Shown here one piece after another: positions 46,665 to 54,783 of a stretch of 64,000 nt of DNA. The translations under genes and the position numbers were made by a program. Every line of letters starts with the position of its first letter. Position 1 is the first letter of the stretch. The stretch covers positions 434,001-498,000 of the forward strand of contig NZ_JAGMUO010000097.1 in assembly GCF_019049325.1 (NCBI RefSeq), read 5' to 3'. The notes beneath the pieces were generated by a model that did not search any database, was not told where the DNA came from, and was given only the letters and a program-made list of their open reading frames with translations. The stretch is from Streptomyces sp. AC512_CC834 (GTDB taxonomy: Bacteria > Actinomycetota > Actinomycetes > Streptomycetales > Streptomycetaceae).

Positions 46665-48911
46665 GTGAAGGCAGCGGGGCGCTCGGCGCGGACACGGCTG
46701 CGGGACCGCGTCGCCGCGTCCGACCCCGGGCTGTTGCGGCTGACGGCGGGGCTGCGGACGGTGGGCGCGATCGCGCTGACGCTGGGCGTGCTCGCCGCGT
46801 TCGGCCAGGACGTCAAGCATCTGGTGGCGGGCGCCATGACGGCGATGGTCGCGACCTTCGCCATCCGGGAGAAGGAGCCGCGCCCGCAGGCCGTCACCCT
46901 GGCCCTTGCCCTGCCCGTCGCCCTGGCCTCGGTCTCGCTGAGCACGCTGCTCGCCTCGCGGGTCGTCATCGGTGACGCGTTCTTCGTCGTCCTGATCTTC
47001 GGTGCCGTCTTCGTCCGCCGGTTCGGCGACCGGGGCACGGCACTGGGGCTGATCGGCTTCCAGGTCTACTTCGTGTCGCTGTTCGTCGGCGGGAAGGTGT
47101 CGGGGCTGCCGGGGCTGTGGGCCGCCGTCGCCGTGGCGTTCGCGTCCAGCGCGGTGGTGCGCTTCGCGGTGGTCCCGGCGACGCCCGCGCGGATCCTGGG
47201 CCGGCTGCGGCAGGCCTTCCGGGCCCGGCTGGCCCAGTTGATCGCGACGCAGATCGAGTTGCTGGACGCCGGTCCCGACGACATCGACAAGACGCTGGAG
47301 CATCTGCGCGAGGGCACCGCGCGCCTGCACGAGACGGCCCTGCTGATCCAGTCCCGGCTGGAGGAGGGCACGCCCGACGAACCCACGGCGCGACTGGTGC
47401 AGCGACGCATCGCGGACGCCGAGATCGCCACCGAGCGTCTCGGCCTGCTGCTGCTGACCGCGCGCAGTGCCGAGCGGGCGGACACCCTCACCCTGCATCT
47501 GCCGGGGGCGCCCGCCCCCTCGGTGGGCAGCTCACCGGCGCCGGGCGAGGCCACGGAGACCCTGCGCCGCGATCTGGCGGCGCTGCGCGCCCTGGGGGTG
47601 CGGCCGCCCGGGGAGGCGCGCGGCACGGCGCTGTCCCATCTGCGCAACCGGCTGCTCGGCTACCGCGACGAGGAGAACCTGCCCGAGGCGACTCCCGCGG
47701 TCCAGGACGTGTTCCGCGGCATCGGTGAGACGGCGCGCGCCGTGATGGGTCTGCGGATCGCACTGGACGGGCCGCAGGACGAGTCGGACGACGCGCCCGC
47801 GACCACCCGCTCCCGGGAGGAGCTGGACGCCGAGGACGCGGCGATCGACGCGGGCGAGGAGACCACGCCGGAGGAGGAGCCGACCGGGCTGCGGCGGCCG
47901 ACCACGCGTGCGGCGGTGCAGGTGGCGGTGGGATCCTCGCTGGCCATCGTCGGCGGCGAGTTCCTGTCCTCGCAGCGCTGGTACTGGGCGGTGCTCACCT
48001 GCTGGATCGTCTTCCTCAACACCGCTTCCACGGGCGAGATCCTGGTCAAGGGCTACCGCCGCCTGCTCGGCACCGTGCTGGGTGTGGTGGCGGGCATCGT
48101 GCTGGCCGGTCTGGTGGGGAACCACACCTGGACCGCGTTCGGTCTTGTGCTGGTGCTCATCTTCGCGATGTTCTACACGGCACCGCTGTCCTACACGCTG
48201 ATGTCGTTCTTCGTCACCGCGATGCTCGGGCTGCTGTACACGCTGCTGCACACCTACAGCCTGTCGGTGCTGCTGCTGCGGGTGGAGGAGACGGCGCTCG
48301 GCGCGGCCTGCGGGATCGCGGCGGCGGCCCTGGTACTGCCGATACGCACGGACCGGCGTACGAACGACCTGCTCGGCACGGTGCTGGAACGGCTCACCGA
48401 TGTGACGGAGGGCGCCGTCGACCAGCTCAGCGGCGGGCCGGCGGCGGACCTGCTGGACACCGCGCGGGACCTGGACCAGGCGCTGGGCGACTTCCGGGCG
48501 GCCACCCAGCCGCTGACCCATCCGATCACACCGCTGCGGGCCCGGCGCGACACGGCCCGGTACGTGGTGGCGCTGCTGGAGACCTGCGCCTATCACGCGC
48601 GGTCCCTGGCCGCGACGGCCGAGCTGCTGCCCACCCATCCCTCGATCGCGGCCGACCCGCGGCTGCGCGGGGCGGTGCGGCGCACGGTGCGCAACATCGA
48701 GGCGATCGCCGCCCGCGTCGCCGACGACGACGCCGGGACCGAAGTGGAGACCGGGCCGAGCATCGCCTCGCTGCTGGAGCCGGACGCCGCCGGGGTGCCG
48801 CGGTACGGCCGTATCACCGGCCGGGTGCTGCGGCACCTGGAGCGGCTGGACGAGGCGGTGGTCGGCCTCGCCCGGCCGCTGGGCGTGCCCGTCAAGGTGC
48901 CGCGGCGGTGA
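46665..48911 (+). CDS. FUSC-type integral membrane protein
   Basis: A 748-residue protein with two sets of about five to six transmembrane helices (residues about 25-175 and 425-560), separated by a long helical, charged cytoplasmic domain (about 180-420) and followed by another helical domain. This is the duplicated FUSC/YccS/aromatic-acid exporter-like layout (LKGYRRLLGTVLGVVAGI is typical). The substrate is unknown. The GTG at 46665 is chosen over 46653 because CGGGAGAG touches the latter. The stop codon lies within a 20-bp tandem repeat. Confidence 0.82.
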   Translation: MKAAGRSARTRLRDRVAASDPGLLRLTAGLRTVGAIALTLGVLAAFGQDVKHLVAGAMTAMVATFAIREKEPRPQAVTLALALPVALASVSLSTLLASRVVIGDAFFVVLIFGAVFVRRFGDRGTALGLIGFQVYFVSLFVGGKVSGLPGLWAAVAVAFASSAVVRFAVVPATPARILGRLRQAFRARLAQLIATQIELLDAGPDDIDKTLEHLREGTARLHETALLIQSRLEEGTPDEPTARLVQRRIADAEIATERLGLLLLTARSAERADTLTLHLPGAPAPSVGSSPAPGEATETLRRDLAALRALGVRPPGEARGTALSHLRNRLLGYRDEENLPEATPAVQDVFRGIGETARAVMGLRIALDGPQDESDDAPATTRSREELDAEDAAIDAGEETTPEEEPTGLRRPTTRAAVQVAVGSSLAIVGGEFLSSQRWYWAVLTCWIVFLNTASTGEILVKGYRRLLGTVLGVVAGIVLAGLVGNHTWTAFGLVLVLIFAMFYTAPLSYTLMSFFVTAMLGLLYTLLHTYSLSVLLLRVEETALGAACGIAAAALVLPIRTDRRTNDLLGTVLERLTDVTEGAVDQLSGGPAADLLDTARDLDQALGDFRAATQPLTHPITPLRARRDTARYVVALLETCAYHARSLAATAELLPTHPSIAADPRLRGAVRRTVRNIEAIAARVADDDAGTEVETGPSIASLLEPDAAGVPRYGRITGRVLRHLERLDEAVVGLARPLGVPVKVPRR

Positions 48912-48955
48912 CGGTGTCGCCGAGGTAGTGACGGTGTCGCCGAGGCGGTGACGGT
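48908..48955 (+). repeat. 20-bp tandem repeat across a gene end
   Basis: GTGACGGTGTCGCCGAGGTA (48908-48927) and the same with CG at the end (48928-48947), then a third partial copy GTGACGGT (48948-48955). The array spans the FUSC-gene stop and reaches the stop of the converging gene. Confidence 0.9.
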
Positions 48956-49389
48956 CAGAAGTCGCTGGGCAGACCGCTCGCCTCGGCTATCCCGCGCAGT
49001 TCCTCGTTCTGCTGGTGGCGTTCCTTGAGGTAGTCGGCTATCTCGCCGAGGCGTTCGGGGTCGGAGGCGGTGGCCGCGTCGGTGACGACCCGGACCGGGC
49101 CGGTCTCGTCGGTGCTGATCTCGACGACCTCGTTGTCGAGGCGGCCGGTGACGGCGGTGGCGATGACCAGGGCGGCCTCGTCCCTGATCTCCTGGGGCAG
49201 TGCCTCGGCGTTGTCGCCGTCCAGGGAGAAGTCGATGGTCGGCATCTGGTGCTCGTCGATCGCCTGGAGGACCGGCTCCACCACGCTGAGCAGGAGCTGG
49301 TAGTCGTCGTTCGCCATGCGCACGCGCAGGAGGTCGAGGTAGACGTCCACGGGACGTCCGTCCGGCGGAGGAATCTCGTGTTCGTTCAT
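48955..49389 (-). CDS. Hypothetical protein (acidic, helical)
   Basis: A 144-residue soluble acidic protein that I do not recognise. Segments VDVYLDLLRVRMANDDYQLLLSVVEPVLQAIDEH are shortened here to YLDLLRVRMANDDYQLLL. The middle has strands DNEVVEISTDETGPVRVVTD, and the C-terminus is a predicted helix (LGEIADYLKERHQQNEEL). The ATG at 49389 is used; a longer frame upstream overlaps the DUF1206 gene's end and has no ribosome site evident. Its 3' end meets a tandem repeat. Confidence 0.6.
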   Translation of the reverse strand: MNEHEIPPPDGRPVDVYLDLLRVRMANDDYQLLLSVVEPVLQAIDEHQMPTIDFSLDGDNAEALPQEIRDEAALVIATAVTGRLDNEVVEISTDETGPVRVVTDAATASDPERLGEIADYLKERHQQNEELRGIAEASGLPSDF

Positions 49390-49417
49390 TCGCCCCGTGT
49401 TCCCCGTGCGGCGCGGC

Positions 49418-50257
49418 TCAGACGCGCCGCCATCGGGCGAGGGTGAAGGAGAAGATCCCGAAAAGCACCAGGCCCGCGGCGACACACCCCAGCAGCCAGG
49501 GGCCGAGAGGGGTGTCGGCGAAGGAGCGGAGGGTGTCGTCCAGTCCCTTGGCCCGGTCGGGCTCGTAGTCGACGGCGGCCCGTACGGCGAAGGCGCCCAC
49601 CATGGCGAACACGATGCCGCGGGCCGTCCCGCCGCCGACGCCGGTGACGTCGACCAGCCGCCGGGCCCGGTGGCTCAGCCCGCCGAGGTTCATCTTCTTG
49701 CGATAGCCGCGGCGCAGCGCCTGCACGCCGATCACGACTCCGGCGACGACGATCGCGGCGCCGGCGACGCCCACGAGCCACCGGCCGGCGGGCATCTCCA
49801 TCACCCTGGCCGTGACGTCCCGGGACTGCTGGTCGCTGGACCCGCTGCCGCTGCCCCCGGAGCCGGCCGCGAAGGCCAGTACGGAGTAGGCGACGAACGC
49901 GTAGAACACACAGCGGGCGGCGGCCGGCAGCCGCTTCCTCGCCGTGCGGCCGTCCTTGCCCGTGGCGCCGAAGAGCGCCTCGGAGAGCCGCCACAGGGCC
50001 ATGCCGACGAGCCCGGCGCCGAGCGCCCACAGCAGCACCGCACCGAACGGTTTGTCGGCCAGCTCGGCCAGGGCGCCGCCCCGGTCCGCCTGCCGGTTTC
50101 CGGTGCCGAAGGCGATCTGCAGGGCCAGGATGCCGACCAGCAGGTAGATGACGCCACGGGCCGTCAGTCCGGCCCGGGCGGCCCCCTCGGCCGCCGTCCC
50201 GTTCGCGGCCCTCCGGGCGCTGGTGCGGCCGGTACGTGCCAGAACACGTGCATTCAT
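49418..50257 (-). CDS. DUF1206 integral membrane protein
   Basis: A 279-residue membrane protein made of three repeats of two transmembrane helices, each beginning with a GLTARGVIYLLVG-like, AARCVFYAFVAYS or GGTARGIVFAMVGAF segment, and ending in a short hydrophobic pair. This is the DUF1206 pattern. The function is unknown, although the family is often near stress genes in actinomycetes. The linker between repeats holds a GSGGSGSGSS stretch. GGGAGG lies seven bases before the ATG. Upstream is a strong terminator, so it has its own promoter. Confidence 0.78.
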   Translation of the reverse strand: MNARVLARTGRTSARRAANGTAAEGAARAGLTARGVIYLLVGILALQIAFGTGNRQADRGGALAELADKPFGAVLLWALGAGLVGMALWRLSEALFGATGKDGRTARKRLPAAARCVFYAFVAYSVLAFAAGSGGSGSGSSDQQSRDVTARVMEMPAGRWLVGVAGAAIVVAGVVIGVQALRRGYRKKMNLGGLSHRARRLVDVTGVGGGTARGIVFAMVGAFAVRAAVDYEPDRAKGLDDTLRSFADTPLGPWLLGCVAAGLVLFGIFSFTLARWRRV

Positions 50258-50329
50258 GTGGACCTCCCCTCCCGGACTCCGGATGCCCCGGCATCCTGCG
50301 CGCACACCCCGGCGGCCGTGGACGTACGT

Positions 50330-50362
50330 GGGCCCGTACGCCGCCTGGCGGCGTACGGGCCC
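50330..50362. terminator. Very strong hairpin (16-bp arms) between DUF5133 and DUF1206 genes
   Basis: A 33-base palindrome with perfect 16-base arms around a central T (arms 50330-50345 and 50347-50362, beginning GGGCCCGTACGCC). It lies 33 bases past the DUF5133 stop and probably ends the sigma-factor transcript. Confidence 0.8.
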
Positions 50363-50394
50363 TCGTGTCGTCGCGCCCCTGTCCGTCCCCCGCG

Positions 50395-50628
50395 TCAGTC
50401 CGCCACCCCCGCGTGCGCGCCGCCGGGGACGGCCACCGGCACGTCCGTGAGCCGGCGCCGGGCGCTCTCCAGGGCCCGTCGCACGTCCCGTGTGCCGGTC
50501 GACACGCACAGCGTGTACGCCAGGTCCCGGGTCCGCGGGCCCGGTTCGCCCGCCGGGTCGGCGGGTTCGTCGCGCGCGGCGGCCTCGTACGCGTCCAGAA
50601 GCCCGCGCAGCACCGCGGGGTGGGGCAT
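50395..50628 (-). CDS. DUF5133 protein
   Basis: A 77-residue protein starting MPHPAVLRGLLDAYEAAARDE and containing LAYTLCVSTGTRDVRRALESARRRL. It has the LMPHP...YTLCVSTGTRDV signature of DUF5133 and resembles the protein at 20107. The function is unknown. The ATG at 50628 matches the family start; a longer frame begins at 50682 and would overlap the sigma gene. It is probably co-transcribed with the sigma-B-type factor 50 bases upstream, and is followed by a strong terminator. Confidence 0.72.
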   Translation of the reverse strand: MPHPAVLRGLLDAYEAAARDEPADPAGEPGPRTRDLAYTLCVSTGTRDVRRALESARRRLTDVPVAVPGGAHAGVAD

Positions 50629-50678
50629 CAGTATCCGTCCCGTCCCTCCCCCGGCCGCCGGTCCCCGGTCCGTCCGGC

Positions 50679-51566
50679 TCATCGGGTCCGCACCGGGGGG
50701 CCGGGGCGGGCGGCGCGCTGTCCCGTCGCCTCGTCGCGCACGCGGGCGCAGCTACGGGTGATGAGCCGCGAGACGTGCATCTGCGAGATGCCCAGGTGGT
50801 CGGCTATGCGGCTCTGCGTCATGTCCTCGAAGAAGCGCATGTAGAGGATGGCGCGCTCGCGTTCGGGCAGCCTGCGCAGGCCCTCCTTGGCGGACTCGCG
50901 GTCGATCACGGTGTCGTACGAGGTGTCCGCCGCGCCGAGGGTGTCCGCGAGGCTGTAGCCGTCGTCGCCGGCCGACAGCTCGGCGTCCAGCGACAGGGTG
51001 CTGAAGCTCTCCAGCGCCTCCATGCCGGCGCCGACCTCGTCCTCGGTCAGTCCGGTGTGGGCGGCGAGGGCGGCCACCGAGGGTTCGGGGCTGCCGGGGC
51101 TCTGGGCGAGTTCGCGCCGCGCGACGCGTACCTTGTTGCGCAGTTCCTGGACCCGGCGGGGCACCCTGAGGGCCCACATCCGGTCGCGGAAGTGGCGCTT
51201 GACCTCGCCGGTGATGGTGGGGACCGCGTAGCTCTCGAAGGCTCCGCGCTCCGGGTCGAAGCGGTCGATGGCCTTGACCAGGCCGAGCGCGGCGACCTGG
51301 CGGAGGTCCTCGATGGATTCCCCGCGGTCGCGGAAGCGTCCGGCGATCCGGTGGGCCATGGGCAGCCAGGCCGTGACGAGTTCGTCGCGGACGGCCTCGC
51401 GTTCGGGCCCGTCCGCCAGCCCCGCCAGCTTTCCGAAGAGGGCCATGGTGTCGGGGGCGTCGTCGTGACGGCGGCGGGCGGGAGCGGCGGAAGCGTTGGT
51501 GGAGACGTTGGCGGACTCGGTGGCCTCGGGGCTGTCTGGACGGATGGTGGGCGTTTCGATGAGCAT
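50679..51566 (-). CDS. RNA polymerase sigma factor, SigB/SigF family (second copy)
   Basis: A 295-residue stress-type sigma factor. After a disordered Ser/Thr/Ala N-terminus come region 2 (WLPMAHRIAGRFRDRGESIEDLRQVAALGLVKAIDRFDPERG, in short RFRDRGESIEDLRQVAALGL), region 3 (SVAALAAHTGLTEDEVGAGMEA) and region 4 (RLPERERAILYMRFFEDMTQSRIADHLG; HTH DMTQSRIADHLGISQMHVSR). It is a close paralogue of the factor at 15160. CAGGAG lies nine bases before the ATG. An RsbW-like gene is 183 bases upstream on the same strand, the usual partner-switch pairing. Confidence 0.92.
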   Translation of the reverse strand: MLIETPTIRPDSPEATESANVSTNASAAPARRRHDDAPDTMALFGKLAGLADGPEREAVRDELVTAWLPMAHRIAGRFRDRGESIEDLRQVAALGLVKAIDRFDPERGAFESYAVPTITGEVKRHFRDRMWALRVPRRVQELRNKVRVARRELAQSPGSPEPSVAALAAHTGLTEDEVGAGMEALESFSTLSLDAELSAGDDGYSLADTLGAADTSYDTVIDRESAKEGLRRLPERERAILYMRFFEDMTQSRIADHLGISQMHVSRLITRSCARVRDEATGQRAARPGPPVRTR

Positions 51567-51749
51567 GCGGACTCGCTCCTGAACGGTGGTTTCAGGGACT
51601 TCCGCGGGAACGGCGCTGTCCGGGCGACCCCCGGAGACGCCGGAGTGCCGAAGCAGCCGTACCGCTCCCGCTGCTGCGCCTCCGGTCCGAAGCACGAATC
51701 TGCGACTGCCCCTGTCCCGGTGGAACAAACTCCGCTTTTCGAAAAGTAC

Positions 51750-52196
51750 TCAGAACAGCGGAACGACCACGGTGATGCACTTGCCTCCCGAGGGAAGATC
51801 TGCCACCCGTACCTCGCGGGCCAGCCGGCAGACGATCGGCCAGCCCCGTCCGCCCGGGCGCCGGTGGCCCCGGTCGTCGGTGGGCGGCACCGCCACCGGG
51901 AGGTCGTGGCTGCGGTCGCACACCGACAGGCGCAGGCCGGGTCCCACGACGTCGATCCGGAAGTCGGTGATGCCGCCGCCGTGCACGATCGCGTTGGTGG
52001 TCAGCTCCGAGGCGACGAGCACGGCGTCCGACAGGGCGCCCGCGTCGCACGACGCGTGGCCGTCGCCGCCGCGGCATGCGGTGACGGCGCGTTCGACCGC
52101 ACTGCGCGCGTCGGCGGGCCGGTACGGCCGGTACCGGCGGTTCGGGTCGGTGCCACCCTGGTCGACGACGGGTTCGGTCGTGTCCCTCTCACACAT
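51750..52196 (-). CDS. Anti-sigma-type ATP-binding protein (RsbW-like)
   Basis: A 148-residue HATPase_c_2 protein: VASELTTNAIVHGGGITDFRI (N-box), LSVCDRSHDLPVAVPP (G1 region) and RPGGRGWPIVCRLAREVRV (G2). It lies upstream of the sigma-B-type gene on the same strand and is the best candidate in the window for that factor's anti-sigma kinase. Five cysteines are present (one each in ERDTT, ACRGG, SCDAG, VCDRS and KCITV contexts); redox sensing through them is possible but untested. Confidence 0.8.
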   Translation of the reverse strand: MCERDTTEPVVDQGGTDPNRRYRPYRPADARSAVERAVTACRGGDGHASCDAGALSDAVLVASELTTNAIVHGGGITDFRIDVVGPGLRLSVCDRSHDLPVAVPPTDDRGHRRPGGRGWPIVCRLAREVRVADLPSGGKCITVVVPLF

Positions 52197-52318
52197 CCGT
52201 CAGCTCCCTGGTCGATGGGACGAGTCCGGAACGGCCGTGTGCGCGCCGTACGGCCTCGTCACTTTCGGCTGACCTCTCCCCGTATCGGCAAACCTCCGGT
52301 CCTCCGTGCGGGCCACAG

Positions 52319-52344
52319 GCCTTCCGGGCGCGTTGCGGGGGTAC
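52319..52344 (+). promoter_or_regulatory. Sigma-B-type promoter candidate (GCCT-N16-GGGTAC)
   Basis: GCCT at 52319-52322 and GGGTAC at 52339-52344, spacing 16. The predicted start of transcription falls within a few bases of the ATG at 52354, so the message would be nearly leaderless. Confidence 0.35.
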
Positions 52345-52353
52345 GCGGAGTGC

Positions 52354-52569
52354 ATGACGGATGTTGTGGACTCGGACGAACTGCTGCGTCGCATGCACCG
52401 CGCGAGGGCCTGCGCGCTGGAGGAGCGGCGGAGCTGGCGGGCGCGGAGCGAGGAGCTGCGGGCGACCGACCCGGAGGGCTCGCGGGAGGCCGCCGTACGG
52501 ACGGTGGCGTACGAGGCCGTCCTGCGGGTCCTCGACGAGGTGCTGACCCCGGGCCGGAACCCGGGGTGA
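52354..52569 (+). CDS. Small charged hypothetical protein
   Basis: A 71-residue, arginine- and glutamate-rich helical protein (DSDELLRRMHRARACALEERRSW ... AVRTVAYEAVLRVLDEVL) with no signal or membrane segment. I do not recognise it. The ATG at 52354 is supported by a sigma-B-like -10 ten bases upstream; an ATG at 52306 extends the frame without a ribosome site. It is divergent from the anti-sigma gene, so both may respond to the neighbouring sigma factor. Confidence 0.55.
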   Translation: MTDVVDSDELLRRMHRARACALEERRSWRARSEELRATDPEGSREAAVRTVAYEAVLRVLDEVLTPGRNPG

Positions 52570-52901
52570 GGGGGAGCGGACCCGGCGGTGGGTGAAACGG
52601 GTCACGTGGCCCGGTTCCGGCTTCGCGGAACACCCAGAGATGGTTTAGCGTTCATCCATACGTGGCTACGGAGTTGACCGGAATCGTCCTCCGCGGTCAC
52701 CGCTTGCGGCCCTGGCCGGCCTCCCCCGTCCGGCCAGGGCTTTCCCATGCCCTGGGGCCCGCCCTCGCGCCGGCGTCCCCGGTTCCGGCACGGAATCCGT
52801 ACGGGATCCGCCGTCCGCCGAGGTGCTCAGGGCGCCGACAGCGACTGAAATGGGCATAGGGAAAGCCCCGGAACCGAATCGCCGGCGAGGAGCCCCGTGC
52901 C
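52570..52901. other. 332-bp gap without a convincing gene
   Basis: It contains a strong hairpin (52709-52740) and a GGTTTAGCG-type upstream region near 52640. A 65-codon GTG frame (52662-52859) crosses the hairpin and has no family features. A small transcript of about 80 bases ending at the hairpin is the most interesting reading. Confidence 0.5.
52709..52743 (+). terminator. Hairpin with 11-bp perfect arms followed by TTT
   Basis: Arms 52709-52719 (GCCCTGGCCGG) and 52730-52740 (complement) with a ten-base loop, then TTT at 52741-52743. No gene ends nearby on the plus strand except the small gene 140 bases upstream. Confidence 0.65.
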
Positions 52902-53357
52902 ATGACCAAAGCGATCAAACTCCTGACCGCCCTCCCCCTGCCCCAGCGGGAGCGGCTGATGGCACTCGCCCGGGAGGTCTCCTTCCCGGAGGACGACCGG
53001 ATCTTCGAGGCGGGCGAGCGGGCCGACCGCTTCTGGGTCGTCCGCTCCGGCGCGGTCTCCCTGACCCAGCAGGTGACGGCCGTGCAACGGGTCACGGTCG
53101 CCAGTCTCGGCGGGGGCGACCTGCTCGGCTGGTCCTGGCTGTTCCCGCCCTACGAGTGGGACTTCGGCGCCGAGGCCTTCAGTCCGGTGCGCGCCTACGA
53201 GTTCGACGCGTCCTCGGTGCTCGAACTGTGCGAGGAGGACCCGCCGCTGGGCATCGTCCTGGTGCGGTCGGTCGCCGAGATCCTCGCGCACCGGCTGGAG
53301 ACCACCAGGGGCCGGCTCATGGAGCACTACGCGCTGCACGGACGCGGCTCCCTGTGA
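52902..53357 (+). CDS. Cyclic nucleotide-binding domain protein (no DNA-binding domain)
   Basis: A 151-residue cupin-like cNMP-binding domain: REVSFPEDDRIFEAGERADRFWVVRSGAVSLTQ, then VTVASLGGGDLLGWSWLFPPYEWDFGAEAF and AYEFDASSVLELCEEDPPLGIVLVRSVAEILAHRL, in short FEAGERADRFWVVRSGAV and GGGDLLGWSWLFPPY. The phosphate-binding arginine of CRP is not evident, so the ligand may differ. No helix-turn-helix follows, so it is a stand-alone sensor or oxygen/redox-related adaptor. It ends 15 bases before the convergent MFS gene. Confidence 0.82.
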   Translation: MTKAIKLLTALPLPQRERLMALAREVSFPEDDRIFEAGERADRFWVVRSGAVSLTQQVTAVQRVTVASLGGGDLLGWSWLFPPYEWDFGAEAFSPVRAYEFDASSVLELCEEDPPLGIVLVRSVAEILAHRLETTRGRLMEHYALHGRGSL

Positions 53358-53372
53358 GCCGGTGCGGCCCTG

Positions 53373-54686
53373 TCAGACGCGGTAGCGCCGCAGCGCCGGC
53401 ATCGCGACCGCCAGGGCCAGCATCACCGCGACGACGAGCAGCCCGCCGCCGGCCACCGCCTCCCGCGCGCCGAGCGCGGAGCCCGCACCGCCGTGCAGGA
53501 CGTCGGCCAGCCGCGGACCGCCCGCGACGACGACGGTGAACACCCCCTGCATGCGCCCACGCATCTCGTCGGTGGCGGCGGACAGCAGGATCGCCCCGCG
53601 GAACACCATGGAGACCATGTCCGCGACGCCGGCCACGGCCAGGAACACCACCGCGAGCCACAGGCTTCCGCTCAGTCCGAAGCCGGTGATGGCGGCGCCC
53701 CAGACGACGACGGCGCCGATCACCATCCAGCCGTGCCGGCGTGCCCGCGAGAAGGTGCCGGACAACAGACCGCCGGCCACCGCGCCGATGGGGATCGCCG
53801 CGAACAGCAGGCCGAGGGCGAGACCCTCGCCGTAAGGGGCGTACGTCTCGGCGGCGAGCTGCGGGAACAGGGCGCGGGGCATGCCGAAGACCATGGCGAC
53901 GATGTCGGCCAGGAAGGACAGCAGCAGCACCTTGTGCCCGGCGATGTAGCGGAAGCCGGCCACGACCTCGCGCACCCCCGCGCGCCGCACCGCCGCGCCC
54001 GCGAGCGGAGGCAGGGCGGGGAGCAGGTAGACCGCCCACACGGTGACGCACAGGGCGAGGGCGTCGATCAGGTACAGCTCGGGCAGTCCGATCACCGGGA
54101 TGAGCGCACCGGCGAGCAGCGGGCCGACCACCTGCCCGGTCTGCATGACGGTCGAGCCGAGCGCGTTGGCGGCGGGCAGCTCGTGCTCGGGCACCAGGCG
54201 GGCGATGGAGGCGTTGCGGGCCGGGGCGTTGAGGCCCCAGAAGGCCTGTTGCAGGGCGAGCAGCAGCATCAGGGCGGCCACCGACTCCATGCCGGTGACC
54301 GCCTGTATCCAGAACAGCAGCGAGGTCACGGCGATGCCGGTGTTGGTGATCAGCAGCAGCTTGCGGCGGTCCATGGTGTCGGCCACCGCGCCGCCCCACA
54401 GCGCGAACACGATCAGCGGCAGCAGACCCGCGAGGCTCGCGGCGCCGACCCACGCCGAGGAGCCGGTGATGTCGTAGATCTGCTTGGGCACGGCGACCGC
54501 GGTGAGCTGGCTGCCGACGGCCGTGACGATGGTCGAGGACCACAGCCTGCGGTAGGCGGGGCGGCGCAGGGGACGGGTGTCCATGGCCCAGCGGCGCCAC
54601 CCCCGCTGCGGGGCCGCCCCGTCCGGGACCGGGGCCTTCGCCGCGGGTTCGGTGCCGCTCTCGCCACTGCTCTCGCTCGTGTCCAC
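53373..54686 (-). CDS. MFS transporter, EntS/MFS_3-like
   Basis: A 437-residue, 12-helix major-facilitator protein. A disordered Ser/Glu-rich N-terminus precedes RPLRRPAYRRLWSSTIVTAVG. The loop after TM2 reads GGAVADTMDRRKLLL, and TM4 includes WGLNAPARNASIARLV. The layout and blocks such as VVAGFRYIAGHKVLLLSF and LGLLFAAIPIGAVAGGL resemble the enterobactin exporter EntS. The family is broad, so siderophore export is only a possibility, although the window does encode an enterobactin-type pathway 46 kb away. The GTG at 54686 follows GGGAG closely; an ATG at 54710 is an alternative. Confidence 0.8.
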   Translation of the reverse strand: MDTSESSGESGTEPAAKAPVPDGAAPQRGWRRWAMDTRPLRRPAYRRLWSSTIVTAVGSQLTAVAVPKQIYDITGSSAWVGAASLAGLLPLIVFALWGGAVADTMDRRKLLLITNTGIAVTSLLFWIQAVTGMESVAALMLLLALQQAFWGLNAPARNASIARLVPEHELPAANALGSTVMQTGQVVGPLLAGALIPVIGLPELYLIDALALCVTVWAVYLLPALPPLAGAAVRRAGVREVVAGFRYIAGHKVLLLSFLADIVAMVFGMPRALFPQLAAETYAPYGEGLALGLLFAAIPIGAVAGGLLSGTFSRARRHGWMVIGAVVVWGAAITGFGLSGSLWLAVVFLAVAGVADMVSMVFRGAILLSAATDEMRGRMQGVFTVVVAGGPRLADVLHGGAGSALGAREAVAGGGLLVVAVMLALAVAMPALRRYRV

Positions 54687-54783
54687 GCGCTCCCTACATG
54701 CTCGGTACATCTTTCGGCTGCGGGGATCACTGTCGCAGACGGGTTCGACTGCCCGGCAGCCGCGTGGCCGGGTGGGGCGGCCG

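Noticed and set aside
51567..51749. Sigma-B-type promoter directly before the second sigma gene
   Set aside because: A GTTT-N14-GGGGCA arrangement exists on the minus strand, but the -10 lacks the conserved TA.
52662..52859. 65-codon GTG frame
   Set aside because: Crosses a strong terminator-like hairpin, is Pro/Arg-rich and has no recognisable feature.
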